From Cherax quadricarinatus (taxonomy: Eukaryota > Arthropoda > Malacostraca > Decapoda > Parastacidae), in NCBI RefSeq assembly GCF_038502225.1, contig NC_091292.1, forward strand, positions 52,012,277 to 52,076,276: a DNA stretch of 64,000 nucleotides, written 5' to 3'. Under the pieces are notes generated by a model that had not been told where the DNA came from, made no database searches, and saw only the letters and a list, made by a program, of their open reading frames with translations. Positions 42,875 to 54,085 of the stretch are shown piece after piece (position 1 is the first letter of the stretch; each line of letters opens with the position of its first letter). The position numbers and the translations under genes were made by a program.

Positions 42875-43523
42875 ATAAACACTTTTTTTTTTTTTAAGAA
42901 ATGCTTGACAGTCTGACATACGTTAATTAAGAATGCACTGACTGTTGTTGTGGCAAGCGTAGATAATGTTCCATGCACAATGTGAGCAGTACTATGTAGG
43001 ACAGTTATGTAAATTACTAGAAGCAAGGCAATCAAAACATCAGACAAGACGGCACAGTGAAGCTTGTAATTATATTGCAATTGTCAAAGGAGACATTAGT
43101 CAGCTCCTACAAACGATGATTTTCACTCACTGTACAACATGAGCCAAGAGTTATACGAACTGGTCCCTTACCTATTAGTCAGTTGTCAACAATTTTCAAC
43201 AATTGCGTTTCACAAAATTACCAGACTTATTGTTATGCAAGTGTTCTCTGTTGTTCGATAGTTATGGATGGTCTTGCATTAGACCAGTGTTCTTCCCAGC
43301 CATCAGCGCCTTTTATACATCCCAACTACCTTTCATTGCAGAGCATAAGCGTGAATAACAATTTGCACATCATAGGTTAACTTGCTGATCCTGGTCCTCG
43401 ATGTGATTGAAGTGCCACCGCCCCAGTTAGGGTGCATGCAGTTCAAATCAAGCCATATTGTTCGTGGTAATGAGATATGATACAGAGCAATATACACAAC
43501 CCGCACACAGAAGAGAGGGGCTT

Positions 43524-43565
43524 ACGACGACGTTTCGGTCCGATTTGGACCATTTACAAAGTCAC
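43524..43565 (-). ncRNA. Hammerhead-like motif (family h), degenerate core
   Basis: On the minus strand: GTGAC, core TTTGTAA, extra bases, stem II GGTCC/GGACC with loop AAATC, GAA, ACGT, C, then GTCGT pairing with GTGAC (two G-U pairs). Helices kept, core lost. This tag (GGACCGAAACGTCGTCGTAAG) is one I know as abundant in decapod sequence. Confidence 0.5.
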
Positions 43566-43999
43566 ACTGTATCTTTCCAGTCACGGTATTGTGCCTTTTT
43601 TTGTTATTCATAGCAATATATTTTAACCTAGCAGGGACATGACGGAGTTGACATAGTTTTTCTTTTCTCAGTCCTCATAGCGCTTGTTCTTGACTTGCGA
43701 CAGCTGTACAGTCTACCCTAATGTTTCACATTTTCTGTCACTAAAACGTTTTATTCAATTCTATAACAGGTACGCATAAGTACTGTCACACAAATTTAGG
43801 TGAATACAATTATCATACATAGTAATACGTGTGTAAATTACCTACAATAACTAAAAAAAGAAGTCAGATTTATTTTTATTGAGATCCTTGTAATGTCTAA
43901 TTATTTAGAGCCTAGCTGTAAAATACAATATAACATTTCATTTTAGTTAATACAAGTATTGTATCTCTTAGAATCATTTGAATCAAAACTTAGTATTTT

Positions 44000-44275
44000 A
44001 TCAAGGCCTGAGCTTGCTACCACCTGCAGCTCATAAGACTGCCATCCCCTTTGGGGCGGGGCAGATGGCAGACCAGAGGCCTAGCTTCTCCCTACGAGCC
44101 CCGTGAGGGCGGGGACTGTGGCTAGGCCTGGAGACACTTGGTCCCAAAGATGAGGGGGAACTTGTACCTCCTCCCATGGCAGACTTAGGTCTCAAGATAC
44201 TCCCCAGATAGGGAGCCAAGGCCGGGTCACCACTACTTGGAAAAGACCCGGGCCGGGAGAATACTGGCAAATAAG
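44000..44275 (-). repeat. Dispersed repeat R, copy 4
   Basis: Same blocks as the other R copies (AGCTTCTCCCTACGAGCCC, GTACCTCCTCCCATGGCAGA, AGGGAGCCAAGGCCGGGTCA), ending GGGCCGGGAGAATACTGGC. Confidence 0.75.
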
Positions 44276-45179
44276 ATAAAAAAAAACTTACTATTTTAAA
44301 CTATTAATTAATGAATTATGCTGATTCTAAATTCCTTTCTGTATTAGCTTGTTACGTTAAGTTGACTTAAGCCTCCTACCAGATTCGGCAGGTGACATGT
44401 ACGTAAATATACGAGGATTATTTCAACATCTATATAAGGACAGTAATGATGAGGATAAGTAACTGAGTAATAAATATTTCAGTAGCTAAAGCACCGTCCT
44501 AAATTCAGGAAATTTTCTGAAAACTGAAAAAAGTCATGTACTTATATTCTGTTATATCTATGTGACTCTGATGGGTTAGTCTTATACCTCTTAAAGAATA
44601 TCTTATCATTTCACGTACACTTTTTAAATTACACCAAAGTGGTTGGGCCACTTACCTTTTATATCCTACCTCTCTCCCCCCTCCCACCCTTTTCCAAAAT
44701 TTCTATCCTTACACATCCTTCTTCCTTACCCATCTCACCAAAGCTCTGGTCTGGATACCGAATACCGAATACGGCACTTAGCTAGTAGGCTGATGATAGT
44801 TAACATACGTTACTCCTAGAAGTTATTTTAATTACTCCACAAACTAGTTAGGTATACTTGAAGGGGCACCTTTACGAGGTTCCATGAATTTGTTTTCTGT
44901 ATATATTATTTCTTCCTCCAACTTTTTTTTTTTATTTTATTTCGCTCGTAATCCAATCGGCTTCAAATTTTCAACAGGTGTATGATAAGAATGACTAACT
45001 TCTTGGAACCTGTGGAAAATATTTTAATCTTCCGAAGCTATAGCGCCTAATAGGTGTTTAATGTGTCGACATGGGTCAAAAAATGCTCTCCTCCCCAGTT
45101 TCCAGCAGAAGCCTGCCAGTGGACTGCATATGTAATCTAATGCTTATAATTATAACAGTAATTTTTAAAAGGGGTGGTC

Positions 45180-45345
45180 CGGTACACCAGCGGGAGGCCT
45201 TCGTCAGATGACCAAAAGCTCTAGCTGCGGGTCATCCTATGACCCACGTCAGGAAACACTTGCCCTGTTTCCTGACAAATCTTACCTAACCTAACTTAGT
45301 CTGCCAGCAAACTGACAGTTAGGTTTCCCTGATATCTCTTCTCTG
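45180..45345 (+). repeat. Dispersed repeat K, copy 3
   Basis: GATGACCAAAAGCTCTAGC, GGGTCATCCTATGACCCACG, TCAGGAAACACTTGCCCTG and TTTCCTGACAAATCTTACC. This copy extends further right than the others (CTAACCTAACTTAGTCTGCC). Confidence 0.65.
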
Positions 45346-46289
45346 TGACGGCTGTCTTTGCGAAATCGTTCAGTGTTCATCACTAACGTCACCGAAGTTT
45401 AGCAAGAAAGTCGGAAATGAATCTTGAGAGACATCCGACATCCCAGTAGATATGCTGATAACAGCTCTTCTACAGTATTTGTGGAAAATTAAATTTACCT
45501 GGATGTAACTCATAAGGTACATACCAGTAAATGGTAACAAAGATAATTATTCTTTATCAAGGTTACAGAGACAAGTAGGAATTTTAGGACACCTAGGTCG
45601 CAAAAAATGTCCCCCTTCGATACCTACCATAATTTATCTCTCCACAAGTCACTCTGGACCTATATTAATTTCAAATGAAATATACATCACCAGGAATTCT
45701 GGTAAAAACATTAATATAAGTATGTGGACTACATATTAAATTTAATAAAAGATTACATATACACATTTAGGTAACAGAAGGAGAATTTATAATCATACGA
45801 CTCACCAATTAGTCTGGAGATTACAGTGTGTCATACCCCCTGCCTAAATTTATGAAGAAAATACTGGCCAGAATTTCAACACAAAATAGACAACTTAGCT
45901 GGGGTGCCAAAGCTGTCCTGTCCATCTGCTTAATGCTCACGTTATGCAGGACTGCAAATCCAACGATTTCGGCTCCTATTTGAGAGGTTTTAAGCCCAAT
46001 ATAACCCCTAGAGCGTCGAAAATTATGCACATTACATTAGCGTGCCTGTACCACATATAAAAACAATGGCATCCCTTCCCCTGCTCGTCAGTGCAGGCAC
46101 AGAGCTTCCCTGTCAGTTCACTTCTTTACAATACACTTTAGAGCAATAGTAATGTATTAATCAGGTATATTTACATTATAAAAATATACAGCATAATTTT
46201 GGGAAATTATTTTCCACAGTATTTCTGTAATTACCACTGTGATGACCGCCTAAGGGACCTTGGCAAGTGTTCTTGAATACCACCGATGT

Positions 46290-46520
46290 TCTCACCTCAG
46301 CATCTTGAAGATTCGTCAAAATAAGGATCAATTAGTAACTTCCGAATCTGAGGTCCGATGAAGATACCTTCCTTAAGTTTGATGTCAGTAACTTTGGGAA
46401 ACCTCTCATTCAGATAAGTAAACCTTGCATCTTCTTTGTCCAAAGATTCGACGAAGCTTTTAATAAGATCTGATGGCATATGTTGAACGTTCTTCCCGCC
46501 TGCCCCATATGATTCTCGAG
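46290..46520 (-). pseudogene. Fragment of the same multi-copy protein family as 1190-1700
   Basis: Minus-strand reading L-I-K-S-F-V-E-S-L-D-K-E, YLNERFPKVTDIKLKEGIF, I-G-P-Q-I-R-K-L-L. The L-x-x-x-F-P-x-x-x-D-x-K-L-K-E-G-x-F-x-G-P-Q-I-R block belongs just upstream of the part preserved at 1190-1700, where N-G-P-Q-I-R-E-L is the overlap. Truncated at both ends. Confidence 0.55.
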
Positions 46521-46531
46521 TTGTCCACGTA

Positions 46532-46629
46532 AACCATACCACGGGCGGGATTGAACCCGCGGTCAGAGAGTCTCAATCCCGCCCGTGGTATGGTTTGTTT
46601 GCAATCGTGTCATTACGATTTCGTGAGTC
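46532..46629 (-). mobile_element. 98-bp foldback tRNA-type SINE with perfect 11-bp target duplication
   Basis: TTGTCCACGTA at 46521-46531 is repeated at 46630-46640. The insert folds on itself: ACCATACCACGGGCGGGATT pairs with AATCCCGCCCGTGGTATGGT. On the minus strand a B-box-like GGTTCAATCCC follows a GACCGCGG stem, as in a tRNA T arm. The remainder (GCAATCGTGTCATTACGATT) is itself partly palindromic. Confidence 0.8.
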
Positions 46630-46931
46630 TTGTCCACGTACGTTGAACGCTGTGCTGTTTTGTATCTCGACTGTTTCCTGGGCTCAGGTAAAAGCAGGAC
46701 TTTGTAAATCAATCTTATAGTACCAGTAACAAACTTATTACTTTACGCCATCACGGATTTTCCTCCCAAACTTCTCATAATCGATCAGAGTGACAATTTT
46801 TTGCATTGTTTAACAGGTTCTTTCAAATATCTAAGAAGAGCTAAAGGCACTGAGGCAGATTTAGTAGGATACTGGAATTGTGAAGATTGCCTTCAAACTT
46901 ATTTTGCTAGAGTCAGTTAACAAACGCCACA

Positions 46932-47330
46932 TTACAGAATCATGATGTTTACCCAAAGTATCGAAAAGTCCGTTAACATGATAATAGTAAAATAGCGATT
47001 CTTCCAATTAAAGTTTCTAGGCTTTCCTGTCGGTTTCTCAGCACACTGATTCTTGTGCCTGGGTGCAGTAAATTCCACTGGCGCATCTGCGTGCCAAGTT
47101 ACCCTGACTGTTCCTTGGAAAAAATTAAGATTATGCACGAGATCGTTAAGGTCACTTGGAGTCACTAGATGTGATTCCTGGTTGTTGACTCCAGCCGGTT
47201 CTAACCCTCTTGTCTTTAACATTATCTGCGCCTCACCTTTGACAGTATATAAGTCTCCATATTGTTGCTTCAGCTTCAAATGTTCCAGACTATGGAGCAA
47301 AACTCTTCTCCAGGTTGAGGGACTAATCAT
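46932..47330 (-). other. Unrecognised 132-codon frame
   Basis: Begins MISPSTWRRVLLHSLEHLKL. No motif, no splice sites in good context. The start lies inside the adjoining mobile unit (47316-47457). It may be a remnant of a transposon protein. Low support. Confidence 0.25.
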
Positions 47331-47457
47331 CTCAAAACTACGTTTTCGAGTGTAGAGTGATTACATTGTCTTTACTGCTTCTAGTGCCTCCTTTGTATTT
47401 ACCTACTGTATAGACAAAACGGAATAAAGATACCTAACTGTTGCATATTTGTCTTAG
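47316..47457 (+). mobile_element. Decayed copy of the 168-bp hammerhead-like unit
   Basis: Starts TTGAGGGACTAATCATCTCA, has TACCTACTGTATAGACAAAACG at the ribozyme position (stem II and GAAA damaged) and ends ATAAAGATACCTAACTGTTG, CATATTTGTCTTAG. Co-linear with 23445-23612. Confidence 0.65.
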
Positions 47458-47999
47458 TTATCAGCCTTCATTAGTCACAAGTGTTGTATGTAAATATGTC
47501 ATAGTAACCTCAACAGATTCATAATTTTCATTTATATAATCACTGCCACATAATATATCATCAAAGATATCTTCTGCAAACAAAATATTTCATATTTGCT
47601 CTCTATTAAAATATCTATTATTTTTTTTTTAAATAAAGCATCTATATTTTTTTCTGAAAGATCAACAGTTATATGAACAAAATGTTGTATCCATTAAATT
47701 ATAGATTACACGTCTTTACGTATTATACGCCAGTATTTATTAACATGACATTTTGAAGGCCATAATTTTTAATTAAAAATCTTAGGCCTTTTAGTTATAT
47801 TAACAGTGACTTTGAAAGCATCAATATTAAATGCAATGTCAATAAAGGAATTAATATCACCTTCGGTGACTTGAATTTCAAGCCTCCCTATACGAAGCCC
47901 AGCTGTCCCTCTCACTGCTTGTTGAGTACCGTCTGGACTGTCTCACTTTATTTCTACTGTCACCCACACTCCCCACACCTACACTCCATTTTCCTACAA

Positions 48000-48215
48000 C
48001 ATTCATGCTTCCATTCATCTTAGTAGTAGTAGTGGCACAAGTAGTAGTAGTCGCTGAAGTAGTACTAGTAGAAGTAGTAGTAATGGTAGCAGTAATAGTA
48101 GTAACTGGAATAGTAGCTGTAGTAATGTAAAATTACTAGTAGTAGTAATAATAATAAAAACAAAAGTAATAGCAGGAGTAATACTACTAGCAGTGGTAGT
48201 AGTAGCAGCATTATT
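48000..48215. repeat. (AGT)n-rich imperfect trinucleotide repeat
   Basis: Runs of AGTAGTAGTAGT with interruptions, continuing as (AAT)n and (AGC)n variants. Confidence 0.85.
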
Positions 48216-48429
48216 ATTGGATGATATTTGTTTTTAAGTCTTCAAGTAAATACACAAAGTCGAAGTGAACTGGCTGATGTTTGGGTCAGTCCGGAACCAT
48301 AATCAAATCTACAACCAACATTTCTAGTTTATTTGCCAGCTGTTTTTTTTTTCCAACCACGATACTGTGACGAATACTTTTCTTTTAAGAAAGTGCCTAG
48401 AAAACACGTTTAAAGTACTGAGTACTTAC

Positions 48430-48490
48430 CGGTGACGTCGACCATCAGTCCCAGAGCCATGACGACCCAGGCCACGCTTAACCACACCAT
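48430..48490 (-). CDS. Signal-peptide exon of a host gene encoding a secreted protein
   Basis: On the minus strand ATG (48490-48488) directly follows an acceptor (AACATTGCAG), so a 5' UTR exon lies further upstream. The exon encodes MVWLSVAWVVMALGLMVDVT, a short hydrophobic secretion signal without a charged n-region, and ends one base into a codon at a consensus donor (G/GTAAGTACT). The next exon at 38991-39091 continues in the right phase with no stop. The mature product is not recognised. A small secreted peptide or a larger extracellular protein are both possible. Confidence 0.62.
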
Positions 48491-48596
48491 CTGCAATGTT
48501 ATACCAGCTGGTGAGATGGTAAGTCTTTCCTTTTGCAGTCCAGACAACCCCATTCCAACAAATTTATCCCACGCATAATAAACACTGTGTTAGGTA

Positions 48597-48727
48597 AAAC
48601 GAAACAGGTGCAACTAATGCGACATTTTTACTGTGGCAACGTTTCGCTCTCCAGGAGCTTTGTCAAGCTCCTGGAGAGCGAAACGTTGCCACAGTAAAAA
48701 TGCATTAGTTGCACATATGTCCTTTTA
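48597..48727. mobile_element. Near-perfect 130-bp palindrome of two hammerhead-like tails (family g)
   Basis: GGTAAAACGAAACAGGTGCA to CTCTCCAGGAGCTT is followed after two to four bases by its reverse complement. Each arm has GAGCGAAACGTTGCC, i.e. stem II, GAAA, ACGT and T. The 5' core is missing because the fold-back joins in stem II. Confidence 0.78.
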
Positions 48728-48849
48728 CCTAACACATTGTCAGTAAGTCTACTAACATTATTAAATAACAAACACGAGCTTTTTACATATTTACTATATA
48801 GAAAATATTAAAGAACCCAGAATTCCAGTAATTTCTAATAATCTGCTTT

Positions 48850-49170
48850 AACAGGGACACTCCAGGTACTGTGTCCACTGCGTGTCCAACAAGTGTACTC
48901 CAGGCATAGTGTCTACCACGCGTCAGTGTTGGACACGTGTCCTCTGGATTGTATTGTCCACCGCGTGTCCTTGGTGGACATGTGGTGGACAATGCACTTC
49001 GGGTAGTGTTTCCAACACGTGTCCAGCAACGACACTGAAGATACTGCGTCCACCACTCATCCAACAAAAAGCTCCAGGTACTGTGAAAACCTGGACATAC
49101 CAAGCAATGTGTCCAACGAGGACACTCCAGGTACTGTGTCCACTATGCATCAAGCAAGAACGCTCCTTCT
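48850..49170. repeat. Imperfect minisatellite rich in GTGTCCA and CTCCAGGTACTGTG
   Basis: Units such as ACACTCCAGGTACTGTGTCC recur at 48857, near 49065 and at 49122 with diverged units between. No coding meaning. Confidence 0.65.
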
Positions 49171-49194
49171 TTTATGTTCACCACTCATCCAGCA

Positions 49195-49550
49195 AACAGT
49201 GACATACGGGACAGTGACACCTGCGAGACAGTGACACCTGCGGGACGGTAACACTGGACAGTGACAACTTCGAGAAAGTGACGTTTGTGGAACACTGACA
49301 CTGACGGGACAGTGACGCCTGCGAAACAGTGACATTTGCGGAATAGTGACACCTGTAGGACAGTGACATCTGTGACAGTGACGACTGCATAACAGTGACA
49401 CCTGTAGGATACTGGCACCTGCGGGACAGTGACAACTGTGACAGTTACGACTGCATAACAGTGACACCTGTAGGATACTGGCACCTGGGGGACAGTGACG
49501 ACTGCGTGACAGTGACTACTAAAAGACAATGGCAACTGCGAGACAGTACC
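49195..49550. repeat. Imperfect minisatellite with core ACAGTGACACCTGCG
   Basis: Fifteen or more diverged units of roughly 15-30 bp with GGACAGTGACA. Two longer units (ACTGCATAACAGTGACACCT, then GTAGGATACTGGCACCTG) are near-identical at 49383 and 49449. Confidence 0.75.
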
Positions 49551-49560
49551 AAGCATCCAC

Positions 49561-50299
49561 TTCCCTGGTTCAAGAGCCAGGCACTGTCATCAAGTCATCT
49601 CCCTGGAAGAGTTGACTGTGTTCTACTCTGGCTCATAAGCAAATCAAGTCAAAATAATATTCATAAGATTCGCAAGTTGATTCGCAGAGATTCGGAAAAC
49701 AAATCAACTTCTTCCTTACTGAATAAAATCAGGTCTTGAGTTCTCGTCCTTAAAGACCTACGGTAGATAGTCAGGGTACCTGATGCTGCTGTCCATAGAT
49801 AAGAATAAACTTGCAATGCGTAGCTAGTTACTGCAGGAAATTTATTACGAAAATAACTGGTAAAGGTAATATAATAATGAGTCATTGATAGTATTACGAA
49901 CACAGAGTGATGTAGTGGAGGCAGGATTCATATGTAGCTTTAAGAAGAATTACGATCAAGTTTTTTCGAGCAGGGAGAGAGTGGACCTATTAGCGACCAG
50001 CGAAGACGTTGGGTCAGGAGCTGTGGTTCAACCGCTGCAGCCACAAATAGGTGATGTCTAGTGGGCCAGTACCACCTGTCAACAAACTCTCAACTAGGCA
50101 GCGCATGACAAATCAAAAACGGCAGAGATAAATTCTTAATCCGTATATACCTTCACCAAAACTCTATATGTGTAAGTATTTATTCAAGATGGTATATACG
50201 AGTAAGAGCCATTGTAAGAAGAGTCTTCCACCAGAGATAATGGAAGTCTATCAATACTGCTCCACGAGTTAAAGACATCGCTTCACAGAAGTGGTGGAC
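49561..50299. other. No gene recognised
   Basis: Short frames without family resemblance. Nothing structural stands out. Confidence 0.3.
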
Positions 50300-50390
50300 T
50301 GTCACATGATTGGCTGATGAACCAGCAGTTAGCATAACAGTGGGGTCCTGACTGTTATACTCTTAACTGCTGGTTCACTGGTCGGGAAGG
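50300..50390. repeat. Short foldback element (MITE-like)
   Basis: GAACCAGCAGTTAGCATAAC pairs with GTTATACTCTTAACTGCTGGTTC across a short GTGGGGTCCT spacer, with about 22 pairs and a small bulge. No target duplication could be fixed. Confidence 0.55.
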
Positions 50391-50814
50391 CATGCCAGAA
50401 AAGGGTATGTGACATACGTCAAATTTTAACAAAATTTTCACATGCCACTGATAGGAAGGTCAGTCAAGAACAGACAACACCATTATTTAACAAAGTTAGC
50501 CGTCAGGGATGGACACGAGTGACTGGGACTGTATTAATAACATTTTAGATACCAGAGTTTCAGGGGTAAGATGTACATTGTGTTCAAGGAAAACCTAGCT
50601 TTGACTTTTAACTTTCATCTTTCAGGTTGAAGATCGTTTTTATGGTAATTTCACCTCGGTGGGTTATTAGGTCAGTATTCACCAATAGCATCGAATTCTA
50701 TGGCGCATTTTCAATGTTGTCTTTCCGTTGGTTGTGATGCAAACGGGTGGGGTTGGAATTTTAGTACTCACTTTCCATGGTTCAAACCCTACCCGTTCGG
50801 TAGCTTAGTTTTAT

Positions 50815-50940
50815 TTTTTCTAGATACCTACTTACTGCTAAGTGAACACGGACAACAGATGTGTGGGGACATGCCCATACGTCTACATCTGCCAAGGAAT
50901 CGAACCCAGGTCCTGGCGGTTGTGAGCTACACGCTCTAAA
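50815..50940 (-). mobile_element. Decayed tRNA-derived SINE
   Basis: The reverse complement has B box GGTTCGATTCC and TAGGTATCTA at the position of the S-family GGTACCTG block. Anticodon-side sequence and tail are lost. Confidence 0.5.
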
Positions 50941-51449
50941 TTTCAAATATTATTACAACATTAATGTGAAATGAAAGTCACTACACGTATCGAACATGAG
51001 TCAGAACTTAAAAAAAATTACTCATAAACAGAATAAAAGACCATGATAACAAATAATAATCTTAGTGACCTGGACTCCGCCACCAAATATAGAAACCAAA
51101 TGATTTCTCGTACCTGGAGACGCAGGAAAGCACTGTTCAAGCAGCGGGATTGTGACGGAGTGACCAAACAACCCGTGAGAGCATAAGATAGTCTTGGCTC
51201 CTCCCTCCATCACCCGACAAATCCTCAACCAACTGAAGATCGCTTGAGTTAATGTCAGCTCTAGTGAAGTGTGCACACTGCTGCCATTTACACCTGAAAA
51301 TTCAGTCTTCACTCTTCAGAAATATTAATTAACGTAGGTTGTAGTACATTATAATAATTATATAACTGATATGTACTGTTAAAGAAAAAAGTCAAGAAAA
51401 TAAGGAAGGGAGCTGAGAGAAGAAAGCAAATTTCATCGACACCATGCCT
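50941..51449. other. No gene recognised
   Basis: A 96-codon minus frame (51022-51312) has no splice context or family signal. Confidence 0.3.
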
Positions 51450-51712
51450 AACCCTTCTAGGGTAGGGTAGGTGCCTGAGCCCGAGCCTTTAGCTCATAAG
51501 ACTGTCATTCCCATTTGTCCCCTTAGGGCGGGGATGACAGACCAGAGGCCTAGCTTGTGGCTAGGCCTGGGGACAGTTAGTCCCAAAGATGAGGAGGTCC
51601 TTGTGCCTCCTCCCATGGGAGACTTAGGTCTCAGACACTCCCTAAAGAGGGAGCCAAGGCCGGGCCACCACTTGGAAAAGTCCCGGGCCGGGAGAATACC
51701 GGCTAATCTTTA
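51450..51712 (-). repeat. Dispersed repeat R, copy 5
   Basis: CCTAACCCTTCTAGGGTAGG, GTGCCTCCTCCCATGGGAGA and GGGAGCCAAGGCCGGGCCAC, ending CGGGCCGGGAGAATACCGGC. This copy lacks about 35 bp of the GCTTCTCCCTACGAGCCC region. Confidence 0.75.
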
Positions 51713-52329
51713 ATAATAATAAAGAAAGCAAATTCGCAATATCTTGCAGATGGTGCTAGTGATGAGATGGATGGGTGGGTGAGTGGGTGGGTGGTTTGAT
51801 GGTATGGTATGGCTTCCGCCTGTCAACACACACGTATTCAAAACTTAATCTAAGATCTCAGGTGCCCAACAGAGCACCACGATACTCAAACATTAATTTA
51901 GGCGATTATCACGAGATCTTAACATAGACATAGGTATTTACGATTCAAAGAATGAAACATCCAAGATAACAAAAATACGATGTGATATTTTACATCTCAA
52001 CAAAACACAAAGAAAAAAATAATGCAATCAGTTACATGTAATATAATACAATATTACTGAAAAGCACACTATAACACAACATAAAATATAAACATAAAAT
52101 AAGTACCAAATCGCTTATGGTAGGAAACACATCTATACAATACACACCAATGACTTGTATCAAGAGATAAATGACGGAAAACCTTTTAACTTCTTTACAT
52201 ACAAAGTTTTAACAGTTATAGCGACGTCACCATCACATAGGAGACATATATAAACATAGAGATAACAAAACATTCACATAACTGTTATACACAATTAGTC
52301 ACAGCTGACCAGCCCGTTAGATTACCCAC
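51713..52329. other. Simple-sequence and AT-rich stretch, no gene
   Basis: Starts with (TAA)n, then a GGGTGGGTGAGTGGGTGGGTGG run at about 51772-51793, then AT-rich sequence. Confidence 0.4.
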
Positions 52330-52343
52330 TGAACGCACACAAA

Positions 52344-52643
52344 TTATCTCAAATCTCTGAACTCCAAGGCTTTATATTCAGACGGGAAGTCTTTCTCCCA
52401 TCTCCCCTCATATACCAACCTATTTCGACACTTTGTCCTATGAATCGTTCCCGCTAAAACCCGAATTCTACCATTACCTTCAACGTGCCTCATAACCCAT
52501 GATACATAAATATAATCGGCCACGATGTATGACACCACGTTGTACACACATGTAAACCCCACCTATATCAAAACTCAGCGCTCGGAGCGCCGACAAACAT
52601 CCCCCCCCCACCAATCGCAAAACCCTACTGAACCACTCACGTA
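52344..52643 (-). pseudogene. ORF2 C-terminus of the L1/Tx1-like LINE
   Basis: V-V-S-Y-I-V-A-D-Y-I-Y-V-S-W, then NRLVYEGRWEKDFPSEYKAL and the stop. The preceding part continues ORF2 from 54087 once the insertion is removed, with a frame change near the run of nine or ten Gs (about 52600). Confidence 0.65.
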
Positions 52644-54074
52644 GTTAGTTAGTTTAATATGTTTATTATGCACCCCATACCCATCCAGTGGGCGGTAGTC
52701 AAAAGATTACAGAGGTACATAATGGGTCCAGGGACTGGGCCTCAAAGTTTTGATAGCTGAGCAAGTTACAGAGGTAATGAATTCACAATTTACAAAGGTA
52801 ATGAACTCACAATTTACAAAGGTAATGAACTCCAGGTAGGTCTAGTCACAATCATGACAAGTTACAAAGGTATTTACAGATTACAGAGGTACACAATGGG
52901 TCCAGGTGTTGAGATTTTTGGCCTTACCAGCTAAGATATAATATATAATGAACACTTAGCTGATAAATGACAGCAAATCGTATACACAGCCGCCCCTGCA
53001 GACGAGGTCTAGAAGCTGTCGAAACCATCACAACAGTGGGCTGTCAAGAGATACAATTTGTAAGTATAAATTACCCCTAGGGGGTGTTATGCCAGCATAT
53101 TTCATTCGATGATGGCTGACGAAATACTTACTTGTTTGGACTCAAAAGTCCACACCTTACTGCCGATTATAGGTTGATTACAAACTCCTTGTGACTCAAG
53201 AATTGCGCAATCCCCCGATCTACAAGAAATTCGTAACATACCTTGCTCTTTGTAACGTGAGCTATGTTGTTCTCAACACCTTCGACAGATATCGGTGACT
53301 TGATAGAAGCTGAAGTGTCCTTGGATGTCCACGTCTTCCATTGTCTAGGAAACGCACACTGGTACACTATGTTCCACAAGATTCGTCTTTATTGTTCACA
53401 ATGTATCACAAGAGAAGCTGATCACACTTCTCTAAGTGTTTGTGTTAGAGACACTTTGTTCACACTAACGCACAGATCAGTGTCCTTTGCTGGTTATCCT
53501 GGCGTCAGTGTCTCGTAGTAGAGTCAAAGTTAGTCTGCCAGACGCCACCGCGCTCCATGCAGTCACTGCCCCCAGCACAAAAAAAAAAAAACGCTGACCT
53601 AGTACCTTGCATCCTTGTCACCTCCTCGATGAAGCAAAGCAGAATGTTTGTTTCTTGCTGTCTTAATCATAGACAACAATGCACTATCTTACTATGGTAA
53701 TAAAGTGGGAGTAGGATTTTCCTTAATTGTCCTGCTAAAGTAAGAGATGCACTGTCTCTTATAAAAATACACTTTGCAACACTGGACTGCAAGGAGCAGA
53801 GGTCATTTGACCACGCATACGGCATCTGTGATCAATTACTCACTCTAGCAGTAAACAAGACGCTCGCCCCTTCTAGTGGCCCCTCAGGGCTGAAAGGGCT
53901 GAAGGGGGCTGAAGGGGGCTGATACCCCCCTCCTGGAGAAAATTTCTCCACACCAGGGACCGGGCTCCAAAGTTTTGATGGCTGAACTAGGTACAAGGTA
54001 ATGAACTCACAAGTTACAAAGGTAATGAACTCACAAGTTACAAAGGTAATGAATACTGTAAGAATACCATTCTT
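52644..54074 (-). mobile_element. Repeat-U retroposon inserted in the LINE with a 12-bp target duplication
   Basis: ACCACTCACGTA at 52632-52643 is repeated at 54075-54086. The insert consists of U sequence (TTATTATGCACCCCATACCC, then AAAGGTAATGAACTCACAA repeats) interrupted by a solo LTR. On the minus strand it ends in a short CTAACTAAC tail, as retroposons with simple-repeat tails do. Confidence 0.78.
52907..53952. repeat. Solo LTR, 1046 bp, inside the repeat-U retroposon
   Basis: Starts TGTTGAGATTTT, ends AATTTCTCCACA (imperfect inverted ends TGTTGAGA/TCTCCACA) and is flanked by the perfect 5-bp duplication CCAGG (52902-52906, 53953-53957). Continuous U sequence resumes on the other side. 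TG..CA ends plus 5-bp duplication mean an LTR left after recombination. No partner LTR in the window. Frames inside it (53167-53379, 53264-53518) are not supported as genes. Confidence 0.8.
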
Positions 54075-54085
54075 ACCACTCACGT

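Noticed and set aside
49150..49556. Cys/His/Ser-rich frames on the minus strand resembling zinc-rich proteins
   Set aside because: They arise from the ACAGTGACACC minisatellite read in three frames; no single frame is favoured.
50700..50939. 79-codon plus-strand frame
   Set aside because: Its second half is antisense SINE sequence and there is no family resemblance.
53167..53518. Possible exon pair with donor-like GTATGT and GTAAGT
   Set aside because: The whole stretch lies inside a solo LTR bounded by TG..CA and a 5-bp duplication; donor-like words are common and no acceptor or phase match was found.
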